Origin: Pontibacter flavimaris
Lineage (GTDB): Bacteria > Bacteroidota > Bacteroidia > Cytophagales > Hymenobacteraceae
Reading direction: 5' to 3'
NCBI RefSeq assembly: GCF_001907195.1
Contig: NZ_LVWA01000004.1
Location: forward strand, 496,001 to 560,000
DNA length: 64,000 bases
In this document: piece after piece, positions 55,301 to 62,236 of the stretch
How the letters are laid out: every line of letters starts with the position of its first letter
How positions within the stretch are numbered: position 1 is the first letter of the stretch
Notes under the pieces: model-generated
What the model was told of the DNA's origin: nothing
Seen by the model: the letters and a program-made list of their open reading frames with translations, nothing else
The model's database searches: none
Translations under genes and position numbers: made by a program

Positions 55301-55751
55301 GGCGCTGGCCGGCATCGTGGTGAAGAACGGTATACTTATTGTGGAGTTCACGGACTTGCTGATCGATGAGGGCAGGGAGCTGAAGGAGGCCATCGTGGAG
55401 GCGGGCAAGACGCGCCTGAACCCGGTGCTGCTGACGGCCACGGCCACCATCCTCGGCCTGATCCCGCTGGCGATCGGCCTGAACCTTAACTTCTATACTT
55501 TGTTCACGGAGTTTGAGGCGGGCTTCTTCCTGGGCGGCGACAGTATGGCGTTTTGGGGGCCGCTGGCCTGGACCATCATTTTTGGCCTGAGCTTTGCCAC
55601 AATCGTAACCCTGCTGATCGTGCCGGTGATGTACCTGCTGAACGAGAAGCTGAAAGACAAAGTGATCGGAAGAAAGAAACGCCGTGTCCTCAGGCTGCAA
55701 CAGCTGGAGGAGCAGCAGGTAAATGGAAAAGTTAGAGAATACACACTATAA
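52335..55751 (+). CDS. RND-family efflux permease (AcrB/HAE-1 type)
   Basis: The 1138-residue protein has the RND layout: N-terminal helix, two large periplasmic loops (about 35-330 and 590-900), and 12 membrane helices with GIVVDDAIVVIENTHR near 400 carrying the proton-relay aspartates and GIVVKNGILIVEFTD near 992. The inserted middle segment (GSKRFWVLTGIGFAVAVIGYIAGW, residues 510-560) adds two extra helices, making it longer than AcrB. It exports drugs or lipophilic compounds by proton antiport. It is part of the tetR-tolC-adaptor operon. Confidence 0.95.
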   Translation: MKEFKPTSWSIDNKTSIYIITIIISLAGIFSYVNLQKENFPDIVIPTMFVSTIYQGTSPSDMENLVTRPIEKEIKAISGVKKVTSNSMQDFSMIVVEFNTDVEVSDAKQQVKDAVDKARTDLPTDLTREPDVQEVNFSEFPIMYVNVSGNYSLDQLKDYAEELQDRFEAFPEITRVDMVGALDKEVQVNVDLYKMQAAQVTFNDISTAIARENMTISGGNITVGEAKRSVRVVGQYTDPEKIGDIVLQSLGGANIKLRDIAEVREGFEEQESYARLGNEPVITLNIIKRSGENLIEASDKVRETIEEMQGSALPSDLNITLTGDQSKMTRHTLNDLLNTIIIGFVLVTLILMFFMGTTNAIFVGLSVPISMFLAFILMPTFGFSLNMIVLFSFLLALGIVVDDAIVVIENTHRIYHTSNLSVVKSAKVAAGEVFVPVLAGTLTTVAPFLPLAFWPGIVGKFMFFLPITLIVTLLSSLLVAFIINPVFAVSFMEKHDAKAAAPRGSKRFWVLTGIGFAVAVIGYIAGWYGTANLALLLVLLVLLNKFVLNSLIAGFQGRVLPRFMSGYERLLRWMLVGWRPVGVFAGTVLLLFFSVIITFLFPPKVGFFPDSAPNFVYTYINMPIGTDQAVTDSVTKIVEKRIYSVIGENNSDVESVISNVAIGAGDENDRSTTAQSHKGKVTVAFVEYKDRTGESSTTDYLAGIREAVKGIPGVDITVDKEQNGPPVGKPISIEIAGEDFEDLIVLSKQVEQYLDQQQIGGIEELRSDLEDSKPEIVVNIDRDRANREGISTGQIGQEVRTAIFGAEASKFKLDEEEYPIQVRYAKPYRENIDALMDMRITYRDMNSGLIRQIPLSSVATLEYTNTYGGIKRKNLKRVVTLESNVLNGYNANEVVQQIQQSLQNFETPEGFEISMGGEQEEQQETFEFLLVALVAAFCIIFLILVTQFNSVSKPFIILSEVLFSIIGVLLGFTIFGMDMSVVMTGVGIVALAGIVVKNGILIVEFTDLLIDEGRELKEAIVEAGKTRLNPVLLTATATILGLIPLAIGLNLNFYTLFTEFEAGFFLGGDSMAFWGPLAWTIIFGLSFATIVTLLIVPVMYLLNEKLKDKVIGRKKRRVLRLQQLEEQQVNGKVREYTL

Positions 55752-55755
55752 ACCT

Positions 55756-56007
55756 ATGCTTATAACAGATACCGCTATTGAGAAGGAGGTCATCCGCATC
55801 ATTAGCAAAACCAAGGAGATTAAACCGGATCGCCTGTGGGCAGACAGAATGCTGAAGGACTTCGGCTTCGACACCGTAGACGTGGTGGACATTATCCTGG
55901 AGTTGGAGAAGAACTTCAAGATCACTATTCCGGATGAGGTGCCGATAGACACCGTGGGTGATTTTGTGGATTTTGTGGCGACCCACACGATAGAGAAAGC
56001 CAGCTGA
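55756..56007 (+). CDS. Acyl-carrier-protein-like protein lacking the modified serine
   Basis: The 83-residue form from ATG 55756 (MLITDTAIEKEVIRIISKTK) is a four-helix ACP-like protein. The helix II signature that is normally DSLD reads GFDTVDVVDIILELEKNF here, with Thr40 (ACC) where phosphopantetheine attaches. The end is IPDEVPIDTVGDFVDFV, as in ACPs. It begins four bases after the RND stop and shares its terminator, so it belongs to the efflux transcript. It may be a non-acylated structural or binding homologue. An upstream in-frame ATG (55723) overlaps the RND gene. Confidence 0.8.
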   Translation: MLITDTAIEKEVIRIISKTKEIKPDRLWADRMLKDFGFDTVDVVDIILELEKNFKITIPDEVPIDTVGDFVDFVATHTIEKAS

Positions 56008-56027
56008 TCAGAAGATTTTATACTTGC

Positions 56028-56069
56028 AAGCAGAAACCCCGGGACTCAGGTTCCGGGGTTTCTGCTTTT
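56028..56069 (+). terminator. Terminator of the efflux operon
   Basis: AAGCAGAAACCCCGG and CCGGGGTTTCTGCTT form a perfect 15-bp stem followed by TT. Confidence 0.9.
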
Positions 56070-56182
56070 AGCGCCCGGGTTAAGGTGCTGAGGGTGTGTG
56101 CCTTATACTTTGTGCCTGTTCTGTACTTGCTGGTCTATACTCTACACTTTAGCTATACTTCCATACTTAGACTATTCCGCTG

Positions 56183-56750
56183 TTCCGGACATCCTTGTCC
56201 GGAATCAAAGCTGCTGCGGATTTCCTAATCCGCGTTACTTTATACTTTAATCATACTTATACTTCCTTAGTCGCCGCTTCCTTCCGCTTGATACAAGCTA
56301 TCCATACTAGCTACCGCTGATCCTCTAGTTCCCACAAACCTACCATTGCACTTCATACTTTGGTGCTCTCAAGCCCGAGAGGGCTCCCCGATATGCATCG
56401 GGGTAAACTCTCTTTGGCATCGCGCTGTGTTCCCTTCCTTTGCTCCTAACGTCGCAATGCCCTTACGGGCACCGGAATCTCACAAGGCGCTCAACCCAAG
56501 GACTGGGTTCAGATTCGATAGCTGCGGCTATAAGCTCCCTCTCCTGTTTTTAGGAGAGGGCTGGGGAGAGATTTATACTTTGTAGGGACAGGTCGCGACC
56601 TGTCCGCGCGAGAACAGCAGCTATAGAACTTATACTTTAGCCAAAGCAATTACAGACTCCCCTCCTTGGACAAGGAGGGGAAGGGGTGGTTGGACCCGGT
56701 ACTAGCTCCCTCCCCTGTTCTTAGGGGAGGGCTGGGGAGGGGTAAAACTA
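56183..56750 (+). repeat. Mosaic intergenic hairpin repeat, copy D
   Basis: About 568 bp within the 56008-56980 gap and the best-preserved copy. Order: TTCCGGACATCCTTGTCCGG (56183), GCGGATTTCCTAATCCGC, core from TTGATACAAGCTATCC through GCTGATCCTCTAGTTCCCAC, AAGCCCGAGAGGGC, CCCCGATATGCATCGGGG, GCATCGCGCTG, TTTGCTCCTAACGTCGCAAT, TGCCCTTACGGGCACCGG, GCGCTCAACCCAAGGACTGG and TTCGATAGC. Then come hairpin CTCCTGTTTTTAGGAG, palindrome GGACAGGTCGCGACCTGTCC (56586-56605), CTCCTTGGACAAGGAG, and CCCCTGTTCTTAGGGG. No coding frame. Confidence 0.85.
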
Positions 56751-56820
56751 GGGGTAAAACCCGGAGCAGCCAAACCATGGCTCCGCAAACCTGAGATGGC
56801 AAACTATATTACTAAAAACA

Positions 56821-56852
56821 AAAAGCGCTGCAGGTTAGCCTGCGGCGCTTTT
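56821..56852. terminator. Hairpin terminator
   Basis: AAAAGCGCTGCAGG and CCTGCGGCGCTTTT pair around TTAG, about 130 bases beyond the stop of the minus-strand metallopeptidase gene. It insulates it from repeat D. Confidence 0.7.
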
Positions 56853-56980
56853 ATGGTGCGGCCAACTATAAAAAGAGGGCGCAGTCATACTTTTGAGCAG
56901 CAGCCTCGTGGGCAGTTGCCAGTTTGTTCTCAATCAGGAAGTATAAATCAAGTAAGTAGAGTAGCGCAATAGGCAAATTT

Positions 56981-57721
56981 CTAGAAGATGGAGATTCTGT
57001 AGGCTTTCAGTTTCTTGTCGAGGGCCCTGGCGTTGCCGCAAACACTGTCCAGCAAAGACCAGAAGCGCGGGCCGTGGTTTTTCTCTACCGTGTGCGCCAG
57101 CTCATGCAGGATCACGTAGTCGCAGAGGGCGTCGGGCAGGCGCATCAGGTGCAGGTTCAGGTTAATGTTGTTGGTGTGCGAGCAGCTGCCCCAACGGCTT
57201 TTGGCGTTCTTAATGAACACGCTCTGGTACTCAAACCCGAACTTGTCGGCGAAGTAGGCAACGCGCTCCGGCAGGTACTGCTTGGCCTCCTTGCGGTACG
57301 CCTCCTCGATGGACTTGCGGATAAACTTCTGCACGTCCGGGTCGCCGACCTCCTTGAAAGCAGGATAAAATACGTTGATGTGGCCGTTCTGGATAACGCA
57401 GCGCATGTCGTAGCGGGCATGGGTAAGCAAACGCAGGGCGTGGTACCTGGTGCTGAACTCACTGTTGTGGTCATACACGGTTACCTGCTGCTCCTGCTGC
57501 TGCATGCGCGTCTGATGCTCTTTGATCCAGTCGGCCTTGGTGTAGATGAGCTGTTCTGCTTTCTCAAAGCTGATGTGCGGCGGCACCGCTACCCGCACCC
57601 CCTTCAGGGGCCGGACGCTGATGCTCAGGCGCTTAGCTTTGTCGCTCCGCTCAAACAGCACCTTTCCGATCCCGTCGATATGCAGATTGACGGAAGTAAG
57701 ACGTAAGAATGATGAAGACAC
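56981..57721 (-). CDS. YgjP-like M48-type metallopeptidase
   Basis: The 246-residue soluble protein has the YgjP/DUF45 pattern: SVRPLKGVRVAVPPHISFEKAEQLI near 36, KSRWGSC at 174-180, and zinc motif HELAH at 206-210 (LHELAHTVEKNHGPRFW). The downstream H-x(n)-W segment supplies the third ligand region. Such proteins are often encoded near restriction systems, but none is here. Substrate unknown. Confidence 0.88.
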   Translation of the reverse strand: MSSSFLRLTSVNLHIDGIGKVLFERSDKAKRLSISVRPLKGVRVAVPPHISFEKAEQLIYTKADWIKEHQTRMQQQEQQVTVYDHNSEFSTRYHALRLLTHARYDMRCVIQNGHINVFYPAFKEVGDPDVQKFIRKSIEEAYRKEAKQYLPERVAYFADKFGFEYQSVFIKNAKSRWGSCSHTNNINLNLHLMRLPDALCDYVILHELAHTVEKNHGPRFWSLLDSVCGNARALDKKLKAYRISIF

Positions 57722-57922
57722 TGGCTAAAAGTTAAAGTACAAAATTCTTTGGCCAAAGATAGATAATAATTCAATTAAAAAAAGACTGACGCAGAAGCTT
57801 TTGCAGCTTTTTATTTAAATTAATGTATTTAAATTGTTATATATTTTAAAGATAGAGGATAAGAAAAACAGAAATAATAACATTGCTGTGCAAGGTGTTT
57901 TAGCTGAGCAAAGTACAAGAAA

Positions 57923-57961
57923 GCAGGAGCGGCAGGCCATTATCTGACCTGCCGCTCCTGC
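57923..57961. terminator. Terminator after the small hydrophilic-protein gene
   Basis: GCAGGAGCGGCAGG and CCTGCCGCTCCTGC form a perfect 14-bp stem. Confidence 0.75.
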
Positions 57962-57979
57962 TCTGGTGAGGTTGGTGCC

Positions 57980-58177
57980 TTAACGAACGTTGCCGCCGGT
58001 GGGCAGGTCGTCGTTCGGGTTTTTAGGTTCGCGGCTGCTGTCGGTGGTAGCGGCCCGCTGCGACTCCTCATGCGCCTGGGTGTTGTGCCCCTGCGAGGTG
58101 TGGTGCGCCTGCGGCTGGTTCTCCTCCTCCTGCTGGCCTTTCGCTTTCTTGTCCTTGCCTTTCTTGCTTGCTTCCAT
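57980..58177 (-). CDS. Small hydrophilic, low-complexity protein
   Basis: The 65-residue protein starts MEASKKGKDKKAKGQQEEEN and is rich in Lys, Gln, Glu, His and Asn, with no hydrophobic core; it should be disordered. Stress-induced hydrophilic small proteins in Bacteroidota look like this, but assignment is by composition only. It follows ykvA after 15 bases and precedes a strong terminator, supporting a real gene. Confidence 0.6.
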   Translation of the reverse strand: MEASKKGKDKKAKGQQEEENQPQAHHTSQGHNTQAHEESQRAATTDSSREPKNPNDDLPTGGNVR

Positions 58178-58192
58178 AGTATGAGTATGTTT

Positions 58193-58747
58193 TTAGTATC
58201 CTGGTTTAGTCTCGGTCTGGATGTCGCCGGCGGAGCGGTCGCTGTACTTGGGCGTGCCGAACGAGACATCGGCGTCGTGCTTCTCGGGCGTGTGGTGCCC
58301 CGCGTCTGCTGGGTTTACCCTTATCGGGCGTGTGGCCTCCCACTCTTTATACTTATCGAGCTCGGTTTTTATACTTGCCATAAACCAGGCCAGCAGGCTG
58401 GCGTCGTCCAGCAGGCCAATCACCGGAATCATGTCCGGAATCACGTCTATCGGCATCAGGAAGTAAATGAGCACCGCCACGCCGCCAACCAGCGTAGCCG
58501 TAGGGATGCCCTTGTACTCGCCGGAGCTGGCAGCCTTCAGCATGCGCGTAAGCAGCTGCAGGTTCTCCCATACTTCGCCGGCTATGGCGCCCACGCCCTT
58601 CTTGGCGGTGGCTTTCTTCAGGGTCTCGCTTATCAGCCTGGCTATCTCTGAGGGGTGCTTCAGGTAAGCCTCTGCCTTCTCCAGTAACTTTTTAAATATG
58701 GGGCTCTCGGCCACCTTCCTGCCTTCCGGTCCTTTATTTTCTGTCAT
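58193..58747 (-). CDS. YkvA (DUF1232) family protein
   Basis: The 184-residue protein contains the DUF1232 block TLVGGVAVLIYFLMPIDVIPDMIPVIGLLDDASLLAWFMASIKTEL at about 85-130, a hydrophobic hairpin with the invariant P-x-D-x-(I/V)-P-D. Helical flanks surround it, and the C-terminal 45 residues are hydrophilic. Membrane association is likely; function unknown. Probably cotranscribed with the downstream small gene. Confidence 0.87.
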   Translation of the reverse strand: MTENKGPEGRKVAESPIFKKLLEKAEAYLKHPSEIARLISETLKKATAKKGVGAIAGEVWENLQLLTRMLKAASSGEYKGIPTATLVGGVAVLIYFLMPIDVIPDMIPVIGLLDDASLLAWFMASIKTELDKYKEWEATRPIRVNPADAGHHTPEKHDADVSFGTPKYSDRSAGDIQTETKPGY

Positions 58748-58999
58748 CTTGTGTTGCTTATACGTGTTGTGCCCGCGCTGTTTGCCTGGGGCATTTTGGC
58801 TGCAATTTTCGTAAACAAACGGTAACCTTCCTATACTTGCTCCCTATAAAATTGTTATGGTTTGGGAGGATAAAAAGCTGAGGAGGACCAAGGTTTAGCG
58901 TGCGGGACAGGAGCGGGTTTGGTTGCCTGTATGGCGGAAGAGCTGTATCCTGAGGAGGAGCCGCCCGCCCAAAGTATGGGCGGATCAAACAAGGTGCCG

Positions 59000-59614
59000 C
59001 TAGTTTACCCGGCCTGCCGCGAAGTAGCGCTTGCGGAAGTATGGCTCCGAGAGCGAGCTGACCATAACGCCCTTGCTGGTGGAGGAGTGGATGAACTTGT
59101 TGTTTTTCAGGTAGATGCCCACATGCGAGATAGGGCTTTTGGCGCTGCGGCGGAAGAACACAAGATCGCCGGTGCGGACGCTGTCCTTCTGTACGCGGGC
59201 CACATCCTGGAACATGGAGCGGGAACTGCGGCTGAGGTTGATGCCGTATACCTCCTGAAACAGGCTTGTGACAAAGCCGGAGCAGTCGGCGCCGCGCTTG
59301 CTGCTGCTGCCGTAGCGGTAAGGGGTGCCTACCCATTTGGAGGCGGCCTCTACCAACGCGCGGTAATCAGGGTTCCGGAACCTCAGGCCCAGCGATTTGA
59401 CGTAATACTCCTCGCGTGGCTCCTCGGCTTCCTCGGCGGGCAACGGTTGTTGCCATTCAATGGCCCGGAGCATGTCCTCGGGAGTGTTGATGGCGTAAGG
59501 CGTCACCAGGCTGGCCTGCTCCGGGGCGGGCTCGCTGGCCGGGGCCACCTCGTAAAAGTATGAAAGCACCAGCGACAGGATCGCCAGGGCACTTAGTATG
59601 GTTGCTTTTTTCAT
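59000..59614 (-). CDS. NlpC/P60 (C40) cell-wall peptidase
   Basis: From ATG 59614 the 204-residue protein has a signal peptide or anchor (MKKATILSALAILSLVLSYF). The NlpC/P60 domain has catalytic Cys111 (GADCSGFVTSLFQ), His164 (SPISHVGIYL) and a following polar residue region NNKFIHSS (His176). The family cleaves peptide bonds in peptidoglycan stems. An ATG four codons upstream (59626) is possible. Stand-alone. Confidence 0.92.
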   Translation of the reverse strand: MKKATILSALAILSLVLSYFYEVAPASEPAPEQASLVTPYAINTPEDMLRAIEWQQPLPAEEAEEPREEYYVKSLGLRFRNPDYRALVEAASKWVGTPYRYGSSSKRGADCSGFVTSLFQEVYGINLSRSSRSMFQDVARVQKDSVRTGDLVFFRRSAKSPISHVGIYLKNNKFIHSSTSKGVMVSSLSEPYFRKRYFAAGRVN

Positions 59615-59883
59615 AGAGCGAAGCAAGTTCCAGGTCGCCGAAGCGGCCAGGCACTGCCGTTAAATTATGGTTCCGGCTTCAGCAGCAGGTGCTGCCCGGG
59701 GAGCCGGCGCATCCCGATCGGTGCAAAAATACGTTATACCTGGCTAAGTATAAAATGTTTAAGCAGGGCCTCAGAGCCAGCGCTGCGCAATTTCTGCCGC
59801 AGGCAGGTAACTTTAGGGGCTGTCGGCGTAGTATACTAAGGTAAGTATAGCCTCCCGGCAAGTACTATTTTTCAGGTTAACCG

Positions 59884-60261
59884 ATGGACTTTAAAGTTGT
59901 AGAACGCTCGTTTTTTGCCAGAATTGCGCGCATGGTGCTCAAGAGCAACAACGTGGCCATGGTGCTGGGCAAAACCATTCACCTGAGCGGCGTCAGCCGC
60001 GATACCTTCCTGCAGGACGAGGGCTGGTTGGCGCACGAGCTGTGCCATATCCGCCAGTTCAGGGAGCACGGCTTATTCCGGTTCCTGTGGCTGTACCTCC
60101 AGGAGTCGTGGCGGGTGGGCTACTACAACAACAAGTATGAGGTAGAGGCACGTTTAGAAGGCATGAAGCACCGCCGCCACCTGAGCCCATCCCTCAAGGC
60201 GGCCAGCGCCATCACACCCAAAGTGGCCCCGCTGCCTATCGACACCAAGAAAACAGAATAG
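59884..60261 (+). CDS. DUF4157-like protein with HExxH motif
   Basis: The 125-residue protein carries AHELCHIRQFREHGLFRFLW near residue 50, an HExxH-type zinc-binding sequence followed by a glutamine. An upstream segment LGKTIHLSGVSRDTFLQDEGWL and a basic tail complete it. The layout resembles DUF4157 mini-proteases without their second domain. Activity is unproven. It stands alone. Confidence 0.72.
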   Translation: MDFKVVERSFFARIARMVLKSNNVAMVLGKTIHLSGVSRDTFLQDEGWLAHELCHIRQFREHGLFRFLWLYLQESWRVGYYNNKYEVEARLEGMKHRRHLSPSLKAASAITPKVAPLPIDTKKTE

Positions 60262-60313
60262 GGCAGCACGTGCCGCCCTATCTATCGTCTTTTATACTTT
60301 AATAATTTATACT

Positions 60314-61156
60314 TTACTCTGCCCCGGTGGCAACCTCACGGCCACTCCTCGACCACTCGCTCCAGGAGCCCACGTATAGTTTGGGTATCTCCAGACCGGC
60401 GTAATCCATAGCCAGCAGCGTGTGGCAGGCCGTAACGCCGGAGCCGCAGTGCACCATCACCTCCTCCGGTTTGCGGCTGCCAAGCGCCGCTTCATACTTT
60501 GCCCGGAGCTCCTGCTGCGGCAGGTAAAAGCCCTGGCTGTCGAGGTTAGAAGTATAGGGAATGTTCACGGCGCCCGGAATGTGGCCCGCCACCAGGTCAA
60601 TCGGCTCCACCTCGCCCCGGAAGCGCGCGGCGGCCCGCACGTCTATCACCAGTTTGCCGGGGTGCTGCACCGCCTGCTCCACTTCCTCTACGGATGCCAC
60701 CGGCAATTGCCAGCCGTGTTGTGGGTAAGGCGGTTGTGGCGTTGGCTGCTCCGTTTGGCTGCTAACCGGAATCCCGGCTGCCACGGCGGCATCGTACCCG
60801 CCATCCAGCACCTGCACGCTCTCATGGCCCACAGCGCGCAGCATCCACCAGAAACGCGCGGCAGCGTTGGCCCCGCTCACATCATCGTACACCACCACAT
60901 GGCTGTCGGGCTGTATGCCCAGTTGCCCCAGAAACTCCGCAAACGCTGCTATATCCGGCAGCGGGTGCCTGCCGCCCTCAGCTGCATTGGCCGGAGGCGT
61001 AGCCAGGTCGCGCTCCAGGTCTACAAACTGCGCGCCCTGCAAGTGCCCGGTTTTATACTTGTCGCGGGCGGTGGGGCCGGAGCGGGCGTCTACAAGTATG
61101 GGTGCCCCGTTTTGGATGAGCGCTGCCAGTTCCTGTGGTGTAATGATGGGCTTCAT
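60314..61156 (-). CDS. Two-domain sulfurtransferase (rhodanese / 3-mercaptopyruvate type)
   Basis: The 280-residue protein has two rhodanese domains: an inactive N-terminal half (VDARSGPTARDKYKTGHLQGAQFVDLERDLA) and a C-terminal half with active-site Cys237 in MVHCGSGVTACHTL. The loop CGSGVTAC fits 3-mercaptopyruvate sulfurtransferases at least as well as thiosulfate ones. Cytoplasmic; no signal peptide. A GCTGTTCCGG hairpin (61192-61226) lies between it and the YciI gene. Confidence 0.92.
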   Translation of the reverse strand: MKPIITPQELAALIQNGAPILVDARSGPTARDKYKTGHLQGAQFVDLERDLATPPANAAEGGRHPLPDIAAFAEFLGQLGIQPDSHVVVYDDVSGANAAARFWWMLRAVGHESVQVLDGGYDAAVAAGIPVSSQTEQPTPQPPYPQHGWQLPVASVEEVEQAVQHPGKLVIDVRAAARFRGEVEPIDLVAGHIPGAVNIPYTSNLDSQGFYLPQQELRAKYEAALGSRKPEEVMVHCGSGVTACHTLLAMDYAGLEIPKLYVGSWSEWSRSGREVATGAE

Positions 61157-61191
61157 AGTTTTAGCTTATGGGTTATTGTAGTTGACGTATG

Positions 61192-61226
61192 GCTGTTCCG
61201 GATAGCAGGGCTACGCCCGGAACAGC
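61192..61226. repeat. Hairpin module between YciI and sulfurtransferase genes
   Basis: GCTGTTCCGG (61192-61201) and CCGGAACAGC (61217-61226) are perfect 10-bp arms, related to the TTCCGGAC module of the mosaic repeats. Confidence 0.6.
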
Positions 61227-61237
61227 TGCTTTTGCTT

Positions 61238-61516
61238 TTACTCGCCGCCGGCTACTACGTTCCAGGGGCGCACCTGCCACTCCACAATCAGCCCGTTCTT
61301 TACATAGGGGTCGTTGTTGGCGAAGGCCTCGGCAGCCTGCGTGGTATCGCCCTTAAAGATAAAAACGGCGCCGTCGGCAGGCTCTGCCAGGGCACCGGCC
61401 ATTACCAGGTCACCTTTGGCGTGTGCTTTGTTGATCAGGTCCAGGTGCTCGGGGCGATAAGCGCCGCGTTTCTCGAGGTAATCTTCGGTGGTTTTGTAGA
61501 AAAGGATGTAGTACAT
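61238..61516 (-). CDS. YciI-like protein
   Basis: The 92-residue protein matches the YciI/DGPF-like ferredoxin fold: YYILFYKTTEDYLEKRGAYRPEHLDLINKAHAKGDLVMAGAL and DGAVFIFKGDTTQAAEAFANNDPYVKNGLIVEWQVRPW. The conserved His (H24 in PEHL) and Asp (NDPYV) are present. Function of the family is mostly unknown. It is the last core gene before the cassette array, which begins 27 bases upstream of its start. Confidence 0.9.
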   Translation of the reverse strand: MYYILFYKTTEDYLEKRGAYRPEHLDLINKAHAKGDLVMAGALAEPADGAVFIFKGDTTQAAEAFANNDPYVKNGLIVEWQVRPWNVVAGGE

Positions 61517-61542
61517 AGGTATGTGTAAATGATTTATAGTTT

Positions 61543-61612
61543 GGGGTAACGGCTAGTATAAATAATGGGCAAGGCCATCGGCCGTAGCATGATTTTTATA
61601 AAATGTTAGGGG
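61543..61612 (-). other. attC-like site S1
   Basis: On the minus strand: CCCCTAAC, then a TATAAAAAT arm, a variable centre TCATGCTACGGCCGATGGCC, an ATTTATAC arm and CGTTACCCC. It overlaps the last codons of the membrane-protein cassette gene. Its outer R'-like GTTACCCC abuts the chromosome, marking the array end. Confidence 0.65.
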
Positions 61613-62150
61613 CAGGCATTTCTTTTATTTTTAACCAAATCCCAATACTAATTCCCAGTCCAGCCAAAGTTTGCCAACTGATGAAGAAATAGCTAGGGTC
61701 TACAGCAAGGGCAATTGGTACATCTAAATTTGGAAAGTTTATTCTTAACCCTTCTATAACTGGTAAAGAAAAAAAGGCAAGTAACGCCGTCATTGCCAAT
61801 CCGACTTTAAAACTTCCCATTTTTAAATAAAGGCTGTTTACTAGAAACATAAGCGCTGCCGCAATCGAGGAGCTGAACAGAATCGAGTATTTCCCCATGA
61901 TATGGCCTAATCCAATTGTCGATAATACGGTAATGAAGAAAACTGCTAAATTAAGTATCAACCCTATCAAAGTTGCTTTATATAATTCTATTTTAAGTCT
62001 GTCCGTGTTAGTCAAGATGATAGCCAGAGTAAAAAGAAATGGGCTTAATGAATTAATGTTGTTGTTCGGAATAGAAAAGTATATTGCTGACGCTACAAAA
62101 CAAGCTGTAGATGTAAGAACTATTCTTTTTATGTCAGCGGTAATTCCCAT
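61596..62150 (-). CDS. Hypothetical cassette-encoded membrane protein
   Basis: The 184-residue protein has five hydrophobic segments (about 10-28, 33-47, 55-80, 86-106, 112-130, with a last one near 150-170). No family is recognised. The gene is AT-rich and promoterless, with a 5' leader of 18 bases between the site S2 end and the ATG. Its last codons (Ala-Pro-Asn-Ile-Leu-stop) are made by site S1, as in integron cassettes where the recombination site supplies the gene end. Confidence 0.7.
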   Translation of the reverse strand: MGITADIKRIVLTSTACFVASAIYFSIPNNNINSLSPFLFTLAIILTNTDRLKIELYKATLIGLILNLAVFFITVLSTIGLGHIMGKYSILFSSSIAAALMFLVNSLYLKMGSFKVGLAMTALLAFFSLPVIEGLRINFPNLDVPIALAVDPSYFFISWQTLAGLGISIGIWLKIKEMPAPNIL

Positions 62151-62167
62151 TTTATTATTTATGCTTG

Positions 62168-62236
62168 CCCCTAACGTGTTGGTATAGCAGAAGGCGAGAC
62201 GTCAGCCGAAGCATGACTGCTATACTTTGTTGGGTG
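62168..62236 (-). other. attC-like site S2
   Basis: On the minus strand: CACCCAAC, GTATAGCAG arm, centre TCATGCTTCGGCTGACGTCT, perfectly complementary CTGCTATAC arm, and CGTTAGGGG. The 9-bp arms and the outer boxes give the double-box symmetry of attC. Confidence 0.7.

Noticed and set aside
52407..55700. A 1097-codon open frame on the strand opposite the RND permease
   Set aside because: It is the antisense shadow of a GC-rich gene; its residues are His/Arg/Gln-rich with no domain, while the plus-strand frame is a full RND permease.
57980..58751. Toxin-antitoxin pair at the small hydrophilic gene and ykvA
   Set aside because: Neither protein shows toxin or antitoxin motifs; DUF1232 membrane proteins and disordered small proteins do not form such pairs.
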